Shown here: positions 63,871-64,000 of the stretch, piece after piece
Layout of the letters: each line of letters begins with the position of its first letter
Numbering within the stretch: position 1 is the first letter of the stretch
Origin: Paracoccus litorisediminis
GTDB lineage: Bacteria > Pseudomonadota > Alphaproteobacteria > Rhodobacterales > Rhodobacteraceae
Direction: 5' to 3'
Length of the DNA: 64,000 nt
Assembly: GCF_009711205.1 (NCBI RefSeq)
Contig: NZ_WMIG01000005.1
Location: 62,001-126,000, forward strand
Notes under the pieces: model-generated
Databases searched by the model: none
Told to the model about the DNA's origin: nothing
Seen by the model: only the letters and a program-made list of their open reading frames with translations
Translations under genes and position numbers: made by a program

Positions 63871-64000
63871 ATGAATAAAAACAGCAAATTTGACCGGCGC
63901 AGCTTTATGACCCGTGCCGCTGTCGGCGGTGCGACCGCCGCGGCCGGCGCCGCCCTCGCCGCTCCTGCAATCGCGCAGGAAATGCCGGAAGTGAGGTGGC
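63871..64000 (+). CDS. Tat-exported solute-binding protein, TRAP type (partial)
   Basis: First 43 residues only. Start [20 protein letters not shown] with GGAGGAAAAC before the ATG. A twin-arginine signal (DRRSFMTR) and a hydrophobic Ala-rich core end at APAIAQ. The mature start EMPEVRW resembles DctP/TakP-family TRAP transporter receptors. The rest lies beyond the window, so the family is tentative. Confidence 0.7.
   Translation, partial: MNKNSKFDRRSFMTRAAVGGATAAAGAALAAPAIAQEMPEVRW

Overview
The window is chromosomal DNA of a GC-rich alphaproteobacterium, most likely a Rhodobacteraceae member close to Paracoccus. Grounds are the high GC content, the product sequences, the mreBCD-mrdA-rodA order, obgE-proB, nrdR-ribD, a single-chain pntA and a leucine-codon leader in front of leuA. 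Genus is an inference from gene content, not from an rRNA. No rRNA, tRNA, prophage, insertion sequence or CRISPR array was seen. Almost everything is core metabolism and cell-envelope housekeeping.

Layout. 1-3499 (-): family 5 peptide/nickel-type ABC transporter (binding protein, two permeases, running off the left edge). 3674-5512 (+): ygiC-like ATP-grasp ligase and ygiB-like lipoprotein. 5680-7537 (+): KDPG aldolase and an MFS carrier. 7630-10562: divergent xseA and purD. 10725-12456 (+): leucine leader peptide, attenuator and leuA. 13066-19644 (+): cell-shape operon mreB-mreC-mreD-mrdA-rodA, ending in a hydroxypyruvate reductase gene. 19727-21145 (+): manC. 21130-28258: pyrimidine catabolism island with a RutR-type repressor, a near-perfect RutR operator, amidase, dihydropyrimidinase and a four-gene ABC importer. 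28336-32821: diheme cytochrome c, YitT-like membrane protein, ArsC-like protein, a 24-residue lipoprotein, DUF3422 protein and an L,D-transpeptidase. 32893-38268 (-): pntB, pntA, malate synthase G. 38443-42728: Ala-rich repeat membrane protein, pepN, acyltransferase. 42874-49081: proB, obgE, SMR pump, selO, a phosphodiesterase-fold protein, eno. 49127-53970: squalene/phytoene synthase-like gene, cimA, cysS, an MmcQ protein and a small membrane protein. 54033-57352 (-): nusB, ribH, ribB, an unknown gene and ribE. 57580-62195 (+): kpsS, a Wza/KpsD-type export lipoprotein gene and kpsC. 62192-63663 (-): ribD, nrdR. 63871-end (+): start of a Tat-exported TRAP-type binding protein.

How parts work together. 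The mre operon supplies the rod-shape machinery. The 21-28 kb block probably imports pyrimidines or hydantoins and degrades the ring, with the TetR-family repressor sensing the substrate. The rib genes (D, E, B, H) make riboflavin, but they are split by a capsule export/Kdo-linker cluster on the opposite strand. The two subunits of the transhydrogenase lie next to each other.

Most interesting signals: a leader whose Leu codons can base-pair with the leuA Shine-Dalgarno; a dispersed intergenic repeat (CACCCCCG(A)GGATATTT...GCAAGAAAGAAG, plus a GGGTATTT variant) found only between genes; hairpins with alternative pairings in front of mreB; a terminator-like palindrome inside the first codons of kpsC; a low-GC segment inside cysS; a 24-residue lipoprotein gene overlapping an arsC-like gene; and a RibB whose fused cyclohydrolase domain lacks its zinc cysteines.
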